Assembly (NCBI GenBank): GCA_003223835.1
Contig: QHWR01000067.1
Coordinates: 1 to 36,960 of the forward strand
Length of the DNA: 36,960 bases
Source: Acidobacteriota bacterium
GTDB lineage: Bacteria; Acidobacteriota; Vicinamibacteria; Vicinamibacterales; 2-12-FULL-66-21
Reading direction: 5' to 3'
The notes below the pieces were generated by a model. That model ran no database searches. It was not told the DNA's origin and saw only the letters and a list, made by a program, of their open reading frames with translations. Each line of letters begins with the position of its first letter. The stretch's first letter is position 1. This document shows positions 24,405 to 33,666 of this stretch, piece by piece. The position numbers and the translations under genes are program-made.

Positions 24405-24650
24405 ATGAAAGCCAGAGTGTTCGTGACGCTCAAACCCTCGGTGTTCGACCCGCAGGGAAAGACGATCGCCGACGCGCTGCACTCGCTCGGCTACACCGGC
24501 GTCGCCGACGTGCGTCAGGGCAAGTTCTTCGAGATCGACGTCGAGGCGCGCACGGCCGATCAAGCGTTCCACGTCGCCTCCGAAGTCGCGGACAAGGTGC
24601 TGGCCAACCCGGTCATCGAGAGTTATCGCGTCGAGATTCCTGAAAGCTGA
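24405..24650 (+). CDS. purS: FGAM synthase, PurS subunit
   Basis: PurS is the small structural subunit that docks PurQ onto PurL in FGAM synthase. The 81-residue product (MKARVFVTLKPSVFDPQGKT, then ALHSLGYTGVADVRQGKFFE and a final NPVIESYRVE) has the full PurS pattern and length. A GAGG Shine-Dalgarno lies directly after the REP-like hairpin. It precedes purQ by 9 nt. Confidence 0.95.
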   Translation: MKARVFVTLKPSVFDPQGKTIADALHSLGYTGVADVRQGKFFEIDVEARTADQAFHVASEVADKVLANPVIESYRVEIPES

Positions 24651-24659
24651 GAGCTGCTT

Positions 24660-25373
24660 ATGAAATTCGCCGTCGTTGTCTTTCCGGGATCCAACTGCGA
24701 TGACGATTCCTATCACGCCGCGAAGCACGTCCTCGGCCAGGAGGCGGAGTTCATCTGGCACAAGGAGACGAGCCTCAAAGGCGCGGACGTCGTGATTCTT
24801 CCCGGCGGATTCGCGCACGGCGACTATCTGCGGACCGGCGCCCTCGCGCGCTTCTCGCCGATCATGGGCGCCGTCGCGGAGTTCGCGAAGCGCGGCGGTC
24901 CGGTGCTCGGCATCTGCAATGGGTTCCAGATCCTGCTCGAGGCAGGCTTCCTTCCGGGCGCGATGCTGCGCAACCGTGACCTGAAGTTCCACTGCGAACA
25001 TGTCATCGTACGCGTGGAGCAGACGGAGACACCGTTCACGCTGCGCGCGGCGAAGGGGCAGCGGCTGCGCATTCCGATCGCCCACGGCGAGGGGAACTAC
25101 TACGCGCCGGCCGACGTCGTGCAGCAGCTCGAGTCGTCGGGGCGCGTCGTCTTCAGGTACTGCGACGAGCGCGGCGACGTGACCGAACGCGCGAACCCGA
25201 ACGGCGCCGTCAACGGCATCGCCGGCATCTGCAACGAAGCGCGGAATGTGGTCGGCCTCATGCCGCACCCCGAACGGGCGTGCGAAGGCGCGCTCGGCAG
25301 CGCCGACGGTCTCATTCTCTTCGAATCGGCTGTGGCCGCAATGGCTCAGGAAGGAGTCATGCGCACCGCATGA
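24660..25373 (+). CDS. purQ: FGAM synthase, PurQ glutaminase subunit
   Basis: PurQ is a class I glutamine amidotransferase that supplies ammonia to PurL. The 237-residue protein has the nucleophile Cys86 in GICNGFQIL, the oxyanion region [14 protein letters not shown] and the catalytic His-Glu in MPHPERACE near the C-terminus. The length fits the stand-alone subunit that works with PurS and PurL. It overlaps purL by 4 nt (ATGA), so the subunits are made in step. Confidence 0.97.
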   Translation: MKFAVVVFPGSNCDDDSYHAAKHVLGQEAEFIWHKETSLKGADVVILPGGFAHGDYLRTGALARFSPIMGAVAEFAKRGGPVLGICNGFQILLEAGFLPGAMLRNRDLKFHCEHVIVRVEQTETPFTLRAAKGQRLRIPIAHGEGNYYAPADVVQQLESSGRVVFRYCDERGDVTERANPNGAVNGIAGICNEARNVVGLMPHPERACEGALGSADGLILFESAVAAMAQEGVMRTA

Positions 25374-27610
25374 ACGACGAGGTTCTGGAACGCCACGGGC
25401 TCACGCGCGAGGAATACGATCGGATCGTCCGCGCGCTCGGGCGCGAGCCGAGCGAGACGGAGATCGGCATCTTCTCCGTCATGTGGTCGGAGCACTGCAG
25501 CTACAAGAGCTCGCGCGTCCATTTGAAGAAGCTTCCGACGCGTGGACCGCGCGTCCTTCAGGGACCCGGCGAGAATGCCGGCGCGGTGGACATCGGCGAC
25601 GGCCTCGCCGCGGTGTTCAAGATCGAATCTCACAACCACCCGTCGTTCATCGAGCCGTACCAGGGCGCCGCGACGGGCGTGGGCGGCATCATCCGCGACA
25701 TTTTCACGATGGGCGCGCGTCCGATCGCGCTGCTCAACGCGCTGCGGTTCGGTCCGCTCGACGGTCCGGACGGCGTTCGCACGCGTCGCATCATGGACGG
25801 CGTCGTGCGCGGGATCGGCGGGTACGGCAACAGCATCGGGATCGCGACGGTCGGCGGCGAGGTCGCGTTCGACGAACCGTACGCGGGCAACCCGCTCGTC
25901 AACGTGCTGTGTCTCGGCGTCGCGCCGGCGAACGCGCTCGTCAAAGGCACGGCGTCCGGCATCGGCAATCCGGTCTATTACGTGGGCGCGAAGACCGGAC
26001 GGGACGGGATCCACGGCGCGACGATGGCGTCCGCGGAGTTCGACGATCGGTCCGCGGAGAAGCGTCCGGCGGTGCAGGTCGGCGATCCGTTCATGGAAAA
26101 GCTGCTGCTCGAGGCGTGCCTGGAGCTGATGCAGACGGATGCGCTCATCGGTGTGCAGGACATGGGGGCCGCCGGGCTGACGTGCTCGACGTGCGAGATG
26201 GGCGCGCGCGGCGGGGCGGGCGTCGAGATCGACGTCATGCACGTGCCGCAGCGCGAGACCGGCATGACGCCGTACGAGATCATGCTCTCTGAATCGCAGG
26301 AGCGCATGCTGCTCGTCGTCAAGAAGGGACGCGAGGCGGAGGTCGAGCGGATCTTCGAGAAGTGGGACCTGCACGCGTCGCGTATCGGAGAGGTCACGGC
26401 CGACGGCCTGCTGCGCGTGAAAGATCGCGGACGCGTCGTCGCCGAGATCCCGAACCGCGCGCTGGTCGACGAAGCGCCTGTGTACAATCGCCCCGTGAAA
26501 CGGCCTGCCTATCTGGACGAAGTCCGCGCCCTCGACGTGGCGTCGCTGACGATCGGCCGGCCCGCGGCCGACTTCAGACGGCTGCTCGCCTCTCCGACCA
26601 TCGCGAGCAAGGCGTGGGTGTACCGGCAATACGACACGATGGTGCGCACCAACACGATCGCCGCCGCCGGCCTCACCGCCGGTGTCGTCCGGATCAAAGG
26701 GACCGAGCGTGCGCTGGCGATCTCGACCGACGGCAACGGCCGCTATTGCTATCTCGATCCGCGGCGGGGTGCGATGCTCGCGCTGGCCGAGGCCGCGCGC
26801 AACGTGGCGTGTGCGGGCGCGGTCCCGATCGGCGCGACCAACTGCCTGAACTTCGGAAACCCCGAACGTCCCGAGATCATGTGGCAGTTCGTCGAGGCCG
26901 TCGAGGGCCTCGCGGAGGCGTGTCGCGCGCTCGACATCCCGATCACCGGCGGCAACGTCAGCCTCTATAACGAGACCGACGGGCGCGCCATTTATCCCAC
27001 ACCCGTCATCGGCGTTGTCGGGCTGATCGAGCACGCGTCGCGGACGCTGACGCGCGCCTTCGCCGCCGATGGCTCGTCGATCATCCTGCTGGGAGAGGGC
27101 ACCGGCGAGCTCGGCGGCAGCGAGTACTTGAAACTGGTCCACAATCGCGTGCGGGGCGAGTGTCCCTCGATCGATCTCGCCCGCGAGCGTGCGCTGCAGG
27201 CGTTGCTGGCGCGCGCGGCCGCCGACGGATTGCTCCTGTCGGCGCACGACTGTTCGGACGGCGGCGTCGCCGTCGCGCTGGCGGAGTGCTGCTTCGACAC
27301 GGGCGGCCTCGGCGCCGTCGTGGATCTGACGCCGGAGCTGTCGGCGTCCCATGAGAATCTCGTGTCCGCGGCCACGCTGTTCGGCGAATCCGCGTCTCGC
27401 GTCGTTGTGTCGAGCCGCGTCGGGGACGAACCGCGCGTGCTCGAGTTGGCCGCCACGCGCGGCGTGCCCGCCCGCGTCATCGGCCGAACCGGGGGCACGC
27501 GGCTGCGGGTCGGCGTCGCCGGCGCGGTCGCGATCGATTGCGCGGTCGCCGAAGCGGAGCAGATCTGGTCGGGAGCGCTCGAAATGTTTTTCAGGAGAAC
27601 TGCGGCGTAG
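25370..27610 (+). CDS. purL: FGAM synthase, PurL subunit
   Basis: The large subunit activates FGAR with ATP. The 746-residue protein is the small PurL type that requires PurS and PurQ. Family sequences include [24 protein letters not shown] with the catalytic His, [14 protein letters not shown], and the second ATP-like half with [10 protein letters not shown] and [12 protein letters not shown] 25370 overlaps the purQ stop, and the frame upstream has no homology. purF follows after 17 nt. Confidence 0.97.
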   Translation: MNDEVLERHGLTREEYDRIVRALGREPSETEIGIFSVMWSEHCSYKSSRVHLKKLPTRGPRVLQGPGENAGAVDIGDGLAAVFKIESHNHPSFIEPYQGAATGVGGIIRDIFTMGARPIALLNALRFGPLDGPDGVRTRRIMDGVVRGIGGYGNSIGIATVGGEVAFDEPYAGNPLVNVLCLGVAPANALVKGTASGIGNPVYYVGAKTGRDGIHGATMASAEFDDRSAEKRPAVQVGDPFMEKLLLEACLELMQTDALIGVQDMGAAGLTCSTCEMGARGGAGVEIDVMHVPQRETGMTPYEIMLSESQERMLLVVKKGREAEVERIFEKWDLHASRIGEVTADGLLRVKDRGRVVAEIPNRALVDEAPVYNRPVKRPAYLDEVRALDVASLTIGRPAADFRRLLASPTIASKAWVYRQYDTMVRTNTIAAAGLTAGVVRIKGTERALAISTDGNGRYCYLDPRRGAMLALAEAARNVACAGAVPIGATNCLNFGNPERPEIMWQFVEAVEGLAEACRALDIPITGGNVSLYNETDGRAIYPTPVIGVVGLIEHASRTLTRAFAADGSSIILLGEGTGELGGSEYLKLVHNRVRGECPSIDLARERALQALLARAAADGLLLSAHDCSDGGVAVALAECCFDTGGLGAVVDLTPELSASHENLVSAATLFGESASRVVVSSRVGDEPRVLELAATRGVPARVIGRTGGTRLRVGVAGAVAIDCAVAEAEQIWSGALEMFFRRTAA

Positions 27611-27627
27611 CCGCGCGAAAGTACCAC

Positions 27628-29038
27628 ATGCCGCAAGGTAAGGTCACAGGGGTTGCAAGCACGCGGGCGCCCGCCGGGCACGAGCAGCAGGACAAGTACC
27701 GAGAAGCCTGCGGAGTATTCGGGATTTTTGGCAACCCCGAGGCGGCCAACCTGACGTACCTCGGCCTGTACGCGTTGCAGCACCGTGGCCAGGAGAGCGC
27801 CGGCATCGTGAGCGCCGACGGCGAGAAGATGCACCTGTCGCGCGCGATGGGCCACGTCGCGGACGCGTTCGACGAGCGAACGCTCGAGGGGCTCCCCGGC
27901 CATCTCGCGATCGGGCACACGCGGTATTCCACCGCGGGCGACAGCAACCTGCTCAACGCCCAGCCGATCCTCATCGACTGCGCGCACGGCCAGATTGCGA
28001 TCGCGCACAACGGCAATCTCGTCAACGCGCGCGAGCTGCGCGACCAGCTCGTCCGCGACGGGTCCATTTTTCAGACGAGCAGCGACACTGAGGTCGTGCT
28101 CCATCTGTATGCGCGCTCCCGCGAGCACACGGTCGAGGACGCGCTGATCGAGTCGATCTCGGAAGTCCGCGGCGCGTTTTCGTTCGTGCTCCTCACGAAG
28201 GATCGTCTGATCGCCGCGCGCGATCCGCACGGCTTTCGGCCGCTCGCGCTCGGACGGCTCGGCGATGCGCACATCGTCTGCTCGGAGACGTGCGCGCTCG
28301 ATCTCATCGGCGCGACGTACGTCCGCGACGTCGAGCCCGGCGAGCTGCTCGTCATCGGCGAGGGAGGCGTGCGATCGCTGCGTCCGTTTCCGGCGGCGCC
28401 CCTCGCCCATTGCATCTTCGAGCATGTATACCGAGCTCGGGCGCGTTCTCGCGCGCGAGTCGGCGCCGGAAGCTGACGTCGTGTCGCCGATTCCGGATTC
28501 CGGCGTCTGCGCGGCCAGCGGCTTTGCCGAGGTCTCCGGGATCCCGATGCAGTTCGGGTTGATCCGCAACCACTACATCGGGCGGACGTTCATCCAGCCG
28601 CAGCAGGCGATCCGCCATTTCAGCGTGCGGGTGAAGCTGAATCCGGTGCGGAGCATCCTCGAAGGCAAGCGCGTCGTCCTCGTGGACGACTCCATCGTGC
28701 GCGGCACGACCAGCCGCAAGATCGTGAAGATGGTCAAGGCCGCGGGGGCGCGCGAAGTTCACCTGCGCATCAGTTGCCCGCCGACGCTGTCGCCGTGCTA
28801 CTACGGCGTCGACACGCCCGACCGGAACGAGCTCATCGCGGCGAACCACACGCTCGAGGAAATCCGTCAGTTCATCGGCGCCGACAGCCTGGCATATCTC
28901 AGCCTCGGCGGTCTGATGTCGGCCGTCAAGCCGGACGGCGGCTCGTACTGCTCGTCATGTTACACAGGCGTCTATCCCGTCGCGTTTCCGCGCGACGAAC
29001 GCGCGTACCTGCAGCTCGCGTTGAAAGTCGTCGAATAG
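27628..29038 (+). pseudogene. purF: Amidophosphoribosyltransferase, frameshifted at the domain junction
   Basis: PurF catalyses the committing step from PRPP to phosphoribosylamine. The first frame (ATG 27628) gives a short propeptide, nucleophile Cys28 (ACGVFGIFG) and the whole Ntn-glutaminase domain to AHCIFEHVY at about 28429. It then reads out of frame to a TGA at 28474. A different frame, readable from ATG 28424, gives [11 protein letters not shown] and the complete phosphoribosyltransferase domain: [16 protein letters not shown], the PRPP loop [14 protein letters not shown] and the iron-sulfur ligands (ISCPP...SPC, CSSC). Against B. subtilis PurF, recalled from memory, about 15 residues containing the conserved ARPDS segment are missing at the join. 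The two halves would be separate polypeptides unless the break is a sequencing or assembly error. Confidence 0.85.
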
Positions 29039-29042
29039 CTCG

Positions 29043-30206
29043 ATGCTGGCGCCGTTCATCGCCGCGCTGATGCTGACGGCCGGTCAGGCCGCCACGCAAT
29101 CGCCCGAGCCTCAGACGATCGGTCCCGAACAGCTCAAGGCCGCCATCGACCGCCTCGGCGCGTTCGACGCGAAGGAGCGCACGGCGTCGTCACGGACGGT
29201 CCGTCGCGCGCCCGCGGCGCAGGCGGTGCCCGCGCTGATGCGCGCCGTTCAGCAGCACCCGGATCAGTACGTCCGCTTTCGCGCGCTCGTCGTCTTGTCG
29301 GGCTTCAACGATCCGCGCACGCGCGACGTGATGGCGCGGGTGCTCGACGATCGCAACGACCGCCTGCGCACCGTCGCGTACGCGTACTTCGAGCACAGTC
29401 CCGAGCCGTCGATCGTGCCGCGCCTGCTCCAGGCCCTCGATACGGAAGAAGGGGAGTTCGTCCGCCCCGCGCTGACGCGCGCGCTCGCCGCGTACGCCCA
29501 GGATCCGCGCGTGCGCGAGGCGTTCGTGAAGCTCGTGCTGAGCGGACAGAATCTCTTCAGGAGCGCCGTCATCGAGGCCGCCGGGGACTATCATGTCGCG
29601 GCCGCATTCGATTCGCTGATGCAGGTTGCGAAGATCGACGGGCCGCTGCAGGAGGATGCCGTGCTGGCGCTCGGGAAGCTCGGCGACAAGCGGGCGCTCG
29701 AGGTGCTCGCCGGGCTCCAGCGCACAGCCCCGCGCGTGCGCCAGCCGGCGATCGCCGCCGCGATCTGTTTACTTGGCATCAACTGCGGGTCGCACCAGGG
29801 TTATCTCGTCGAGACGCTGACGTTCGCGGTCAAGAACCTCGGATACCAGGATCTCCTGCGAGCCGCCGCGCGCGGTCTGGGCGCGCTCGCCGCCGCGGGG
29901 CACGAGGACGCCGCGGCCGTACTGATTGAGACGGGGGCACCAGCGCGCGATCCCGCACGTGCGCCGATCGCGCTCGCGCTTGGCACCGTCGCTCTCCGGA
30001 ACACACCGTTGACGCTCGAGCTCCTCGATGCCCGCGCCGACCTCCACGAAGCGGCGCTGCTGCTTCGCGACGCCTTCGACATGCTCGAGGAGGATTACGA
30101 CGAGGAGCGGTTCTTCGCGACGGTGCGTCGCGCGTACTGGACCGCTCCACCCACGGCACCCGAGCGCAAGGTCGCCGACGCGCTCATTCAGGTGCTCGAG
30201 TTCTGA
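29043..30206 (+). CDS. Exported HEAT-repeat protein
   Basis: The 387-residue protein begins with a short hydrophobic segment (APFIAALMLTAGQAA) that looks like a signal peptide. The rest is alpha-helical repeats of about 30 residues with the HEAT pattern (VPALMRAVQQHPDQYVRFRA; VPRLLQALDTEEGEFVRPA; DAVLALGKLGDKRALEVLAG). Such proteins are scaffolds; no enzyme motif is visible. It lies 4 nt downstream of purF and is followed by a 113-nt spacer before purM, so it is probably co-transcribed with the purine genes. Why an exported scaffold should be there is unclear. Confidence 0.82.
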   Translation: MLAPFIAALMLTAGQAATQSPEPQTIGPEQLKAAIDRLGAFDAKERTASSRTVRRAPAAQAVPALMRAVQQHPDQYVRFRALVVLSGFNDPRTRDVMARVLDDRNDRLRTVAYAYFEHSPEPSIVPRLLQALDTEEGEFVRPALTRALAAYAQDPRVREAFVKLVLSGQNLFRSAVIEAAGDYHVAAAFDSLMQVAKIDGPLQEDAVLALGKLGDKRALEVLAGLQRTAPRVRQPAIAAAICLLGINCGSHQGYLVETLTFAVKNLGYQDLLRAAARGLGALAAAGHEDAAAVLIETGAPARDPARAPIALALGTVALRNTPLTLELLDARADLHEAALLLRDAFDMLEEDYDEERFFATVRRAYWTAPPTAPERKVADALIQVLEF

Positions 30207-30261
30207 CGACGGCGAACGAGCATTGGCGAGTGAGCCGCGCGAGCGGAGCGGGGATTGGAGG

Positions 30262-30312
30262 GGACCCCGGGAGCGAGCGCGGAGGGGGGTCCGGCGGGGC
30301 GAAGCCCCCCGG
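30262..30312 (+). other. G-rich structured spacer upstream of purM
   Basis: GGACCCC (30262-30268) pairs with GGGGTCC (30286-30292). A second hairpin follows, with GGGGC (30296-30300) and GCCCC (30304-30308) around a GAA loop, extended by CCGG on both sides. It ends 7 nt before the purM ATG and could hide or expose the AGGAAG Shine-Dalgarno. Similar GAGCGGGG/GGGGTCCC words occur in the purD-purE spacer, so it may be a degraded repeat family. Confidence 0.45.
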
Positions 30313-30319
30313 TAGGAAG

Positions 30320-31354
30320 ATGGATTATAAAGAGTCGGGCGTCGACATCGACGCGGGCAACGAAGTCGTCCGCCGCATACGCGGCCTGGCGCGGACGACG
30401 TTCACGCCCGGTGTGTTGTCGGACCTCGGCTCCTTCGGCGGCCTGTTCAGGCTCGGCGCGTCGTCGCTGCGCGATCCCGTGCTCGTCTCGAGCGCCGACG
30501 GCGTCGGCACGAAGCTGCGGGTCGCCTTCATGACCGGTGTGCACGATACGGTCGGCGTCGATCTCGTCAACCACTGCGTCAACGACATACTCGTGCAGGG
30601 GGCGGAACCGCTCTTCTTTCTTGATTACCTCGCGACGGGGCGTCTCGAGCCGGACGTCGCGGTTCGCATAATCGAGGGTCTCGCGCGCGCCTGCCGCGAC
30701 AACGGCTGCGCGCTGCTCGGCGGCGAGACCGCCGAGATGCCGGGCTTCTACGGCGACGGCGAATACGATCTCGCCGGGTTCATCGTCGGCGCCGTCGAGC
30801 GCGATCGCTTGATCGACGGATCGCGGATCAGCGTCGGCGACGTCCTGATCGGCATTCCTTCGTCGGGGCTGCATACGAACGGCTACTCGCTCGCGCGCGG
30901 CATCGTATTCGATCGCCTCGGCCTGCTCGTCCGCAGCTACGTTCCCGAGCTCCAGACGACCATCGGCGAGGCCCTGCTCGCGCCGCATCGCTCGTATCTG
31001 CCGCTCGTCCGCCCGCTCCTTGCCGGCCGCCTGGTCAAAGGCATGGCGCACATCACGGGCGGAGGCATCACCGATAATCTGCCGCGGATTCTTCCGCCGG
31101 GCGCCGAGGCGCGCGTTCGTCTCGGGACGTGGGAGGTGCCCGCGATCTTCCGGTGGCTGCAGTCGCAGGGACGCGTGTCCGACGATGAGATGCTGCGGAC
31201 GTTCAACATGGGCGTCGGGCTGATCGTTGTGACGTCCGCCGCTGACGCCGACGGCCTCGTGACGACGATACGATCGGCTGGCGAGCCAGACGCGCGAATC
31301 ATCGGCGAGATTACGGCCGGGTCCGCTCCGCGCGTCCGCTACGTGTCGGCCTGA
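30320..31354 (+). CDS. purM: Phosphoribosylformylglycinamidine cyclo-ligase
   Basis: PurM closes FGAM to AIR using ATP. The 344-residue protein has the standard MDYKESGVDIDAGNEVV start and SSADGVGTKLRVA. ALLGGETAEMPGFY (the ATP/metal region) and HITGGGITDNLPRILP follow. ATG 30320 is chosen over the upstream in-frame ATG because homology begins there and AGGAAG lies just upstream, though very close. It is followed after 10 nt by a membrane-protein gene. Confidence 0.97.
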   Translation: MDYKESGVDIDAGNEVVRRIRGLARTTFTPGVLSDLGSFGGLFRLGASSLRDPVLVSSADGVGTKLRVAFMTGVHDTVGVDLVNHCVNDILVQGAEPLFFLDYLATGRLEPDVAVRIIEGLARACRDNGCALLGGETAEMPGFYGDGEYDLAGFIVGAVERDRLIDGSRISVGDVLIGIPSSGLHTNGYSLARGIVFDRLGLLVRSYVPELQTTIGEALLAPHRSYLPLVRPLLAGRLVKGMAHITGGGITDNLPRILPPGAEARVRLGTWEVPAIFRWLQSQGRVSDDEMLRTFNMGVGLIVVTSAADADGLVTTIRSAGEPDARIIGEITAGSAPRVRYVSA

Positions 31355-31364
31355 CGGAGCGGGG

Positions 31365-33005
31365 TTGGAGCAGACTGCGCGGCGCGCCCCCGCGAACACG
31401 CTGCTGGCCGTCGTGCTCGCAGGCTTTGCCGCGCTCGCCGTCGCGGGCTATGCGCTCGATCTCGTCCGCCTTCCCATCAACCCTCCGGTCCTTGCCGTCG
31501 TCGCGCTCGGCGCGGCATTGACGGCTTACTGGCGCCTGCACGAACCTCGCATCGAATCGGGACTCGCGGTCGCCGCGGACCTCATCGCCGTCGTCCTGAT
31601 CGTCGGCGGCGTGTTTGCGTATGTGTTGTGGCTGGCGTGGCCGTCGCTCCTGCCGATCGCCGACGGTCCCGATCTCGTCCATCACCTTTCGCTGATTCAT
31701 TTCATCCAGCGTACGCACCATCTGCCGCGCGATCCGGCGTTGACGCCGTACCTCGGCGAGATGATGACCTACACGCCGGGCGGTCACATCATCGCGGCGA
31801 TGGCCGGAGAGTGGTTCCGCATCGATGCGCTCCGGCTCGTCCATCCGCTGCTCGCTCTCTTCGTCGCGCTGAAGACCGCGATCGTTTACGCGATCGCGCG
31901 TCAGGTTCTGCCGGCCGACGCGCGCACGCCGCTGCATGCCGCCGCCGCCGCGCTCCTGCTGGTCGTCCCAATCGAGTACTTCCTCGGCGCATCGGTCAAA
32001 TACGGCTTCTTCGCGCAAGTGATTGCCGAGACGTTTGCGGCGGGCACGTTGCTCGCGCTCGTGTGGTGGGTCGAGCGCCCCGACCGCGCGCGCCTCGTGC
32101 TATGCGGCCTCTGCGGCGCCGCGTCGTTTCTGGCCTGGCCGGTGTTTCTGCCGGCGGTCGTCGCCGCCTTGCTGATCGCTCTCGTGCTGCGCCGCGCGTC
32201 CTTCACCGAGCGCGCGATCGACGTCGTGGTCGCGTGTCTGCCGATTGGCGCCGTCGTCGCCGTGCACACGCTGTCGCATATGAGGGGAGCCGGCCTCTTG
32301 AAGACCGGCGGCTTCGTGACGGTCCCGTCTCTCGCCGTTTTCGGCTGGGGCTTTCTGGCGCTGGGTGCGATTGGCGCCGTCCTCGGATTTCGTGAACCGC
32401 GAGCCCGTGTCGTGTTGCTGTTCGCGGCCTGCGTGCTCGGGGAGATGGCCGCGCTGGCCGCGCTCGACGCGTACTCCGGATCGACGATGTTCTACCTGCC
32501 GTACAAGATGGTGTATCTCGTCATCCCCGCGGGCGCGGTGCTCGGCGCGTTCGCGTTGGCGCAGGTCAGCGCAGTCGCCGTCAGGCGCTGGCGCGCGATT
32601 GCGCCGCTCGCGTTGTGTTTCCCGCCGCTGAGGCCGCTGCGCAGCCCGATCTCGGAGGCGGTCTACGAGGCGGGGCGATGGACGCACGACAATCTGCCGG
32701 CCGCGTGCGTCGATTACTTCTCGCAACACTGGCTGACCGGATACTGGCTGCACGTTGACGTGCTGGGGAACGCGCGGGTGTCGCCGCGCACGCGCGCCGA
32801 GTCGTTCGAATTCCGGGACACCGTCGCGAAATGGATCGAGCACCGTGGACTGGCGTACGCCATCGTGGAGGATCTGAGCGCCGTTCCGCACGAAGTGCGC
32901 GAGGAGATGGCACTGCTGCGTCAGTTCGGCGCGGCCGCCGTCGTCCGCGCCCGGCGACCCGTCGGATGCGACGACGGCAGCGTTTCGATTGAGCACGTCC
33001 GCTGA
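31365..33005 (+). CDS. Polytopic membrane protein, GT-C-like
   Basis: I do not recognise a specific family. The 546-residue protein starts at TTG 31365, with GGAG five nt upstream. It has about 11 transmembrane segments in the first ~425 residues, followed by a soluble C-terminal part of ~120 residues. An early loop reads PIADGPDLVHHLSLIHFIQR, with an acidic residue placed as in GT-C glycosyltransferases, followed by YTPGGHIIAAMAG. The layout resembles the 701-residue protein at 17149-19254 (membrane domain, then soluble tail), but I see no clear sequence identity. It lies between purM and purN in the same direction. Polyprenyl-sugar transfer is a possibility, not a finding. Confidence 0.75.
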   Translation: MEQTARRAPANTLLAVVLAGFAALAVAGYALDLVRLPINPPVLAVVALGAALTAYWRLHEPRIESGLAVAADLIAVVLIVGGVFAYVLWLAWPSLLPIADGPDLVHHLSLIHFIQRTHHLPRDPALTPYLGEMMTYTPGGHIIAAMAGEWFRIDALRLVHPLLALFVALKTAIVYAIARQVLPADARTPLHAAAAALLLVVPIEYFLGASVKYGFFAQVIAETFAAGTLLALVWWVERPDRARLVLCGLCGAASFLAWPVFLPAVVAALLIALVLRRASFTERAIDVVVACLPIGAVVAVHTLSHMRGAGLLKTGGFVTVPSLAVFGWGFLALGAIGAVLGFREPRARVVLLFAACVLGEMAALAALDAYSGSTMFYLPYKMVYLVIPAGAVLGAFALAQVSAVAVRRWRAIAPLALCFPPLRPLRSPISEAVYEAGRWTHDNLPAACVDYFSQHWLTGYWLHVDVLGNARVSPRTRAESFEFRDTVAKWIEHRGLAYAIVEDLSAVPHEVREEMALLRQFGAAAVVRARRPVGCDDGSVSIEHVR

Positions 33006-33018
33006 CGTCACCGCACAT

Positions 33019-33024
33019 TACAAT
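33019..33024 (+). promoter_or_regulatory. -10-like TACAAT close to the purN start
   Basis: TACAAT ends 9 nt before the purN ATG at 33034, and no Shine-Dalgarno is visible. A start of transcription 6-8 nt after this hexamer would give an almost leaderless mRNA. No good -35 is present at 16-18 nt, so the call is tentative. Confidence 0.35.
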
Positions 33025-33033
33025 CGCCGCACG

Positions 33034-33663
33034 ATGTCCGACGCAAACCCGCACATCTCAGGTCGCGCGCTCGGCGTCCTCATCTCCGGGCGCGGCAGCA
33101 ACCTGCAGGCGCTGGTCGATGCCGTCCGGGACGGCCGGCTCGACGCGACGATCGCCGTGGTGATCTCCAACCGCGCCGATGCGCCGGGACTCGTCCGCGC
33201 GCGCGACGCGGGGATCGACGCGATCGCGATCGATCATCGCGCCTTCCCTTCGCGGGAGGATTTCGAGCGCGCGATGATCGGCGAATTACGCGGCCGCGGC
33301 GTGTCGCTGGTGTGCCTCGCGGGCTTCATGCGTCTTCTCGGCCGGACGTTCCTCGACGAATTCCAGAACGCCATTCTCAACATCCATCCATCGCTGCTGC
33401 CGGCGTTCCCGGGCGTCGACGCGCAGCGCCAGGCCTGGGCGCACGGCGTCAAGGTCGCGGGCGTCACCGTGCATCTCGTCACGGGTGAACTCGACGGCGG
33501 CCCGATCGTCGCGCAGGCGGCGGTTCCCGTGCGAGACGATGACACGCCGGAGACGCTGGCGGCGCGCATCCTGATCGAAGAGCACCGCATCTATGCGGAG
33601 GCGGTCAAGACGATCCTCGACGGCGGATGGACGATTGAGGGACGGCGGTTCGTGCGAGGGTAG
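33034..33663 (+). CDS. purN: Phosphoribosylglycinamide formyltransferase
   Basis: PurN transfers a formyl group from 10-formyl-tetrahydrofolate to GAR. The 209-residue protein has the phosphate loop ISGRGSNLQAL and the catalytic triad Asn116 and His118 (NIHPSLLPAFPG) and Asp154 (TGELDGGPIV). ATG 33034 is preferred to the upstream in-frame ATG at 32989, which lies inside the preceding gene. It starts 28 nt after the membrane-protein stop and ends the purine cluster, 3 nt from the convergent metallophosphoesterase stop. Confidence 0.96.
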   Translation: MSDANPHISGRALGVLISGRGSNLQALVDAVRDGRLDATIAVVISNRADAPGLVRARDAGIDAIAIDHRAFPSREDFERAMIGELRGRGVSLVCLAGFMRLLGRTFLDEFQNAILNIHPSLLPAFPGVDAQRQAWAHGVKVAGVTVHLVTGELDGGPIVAQAAVPVRDDDTPETLAARILIEEHRIYAEAVKTILDGGWTIEGRRFVRG

Positions 33664-33666
33664 CCC

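Noticed and set aside
25346-27352. A 668-codon minus-strand open frame
   Set aside because: It is antisense to the conserved purL; no plausible domains are present.
28400-28480. Programmed ribosomal frameshift in purF
   Set aside because: No slippery heptamer or stimulatory structure is apparent, and conserved residues appear to be missing, so deletion or an assembly error is more likely.
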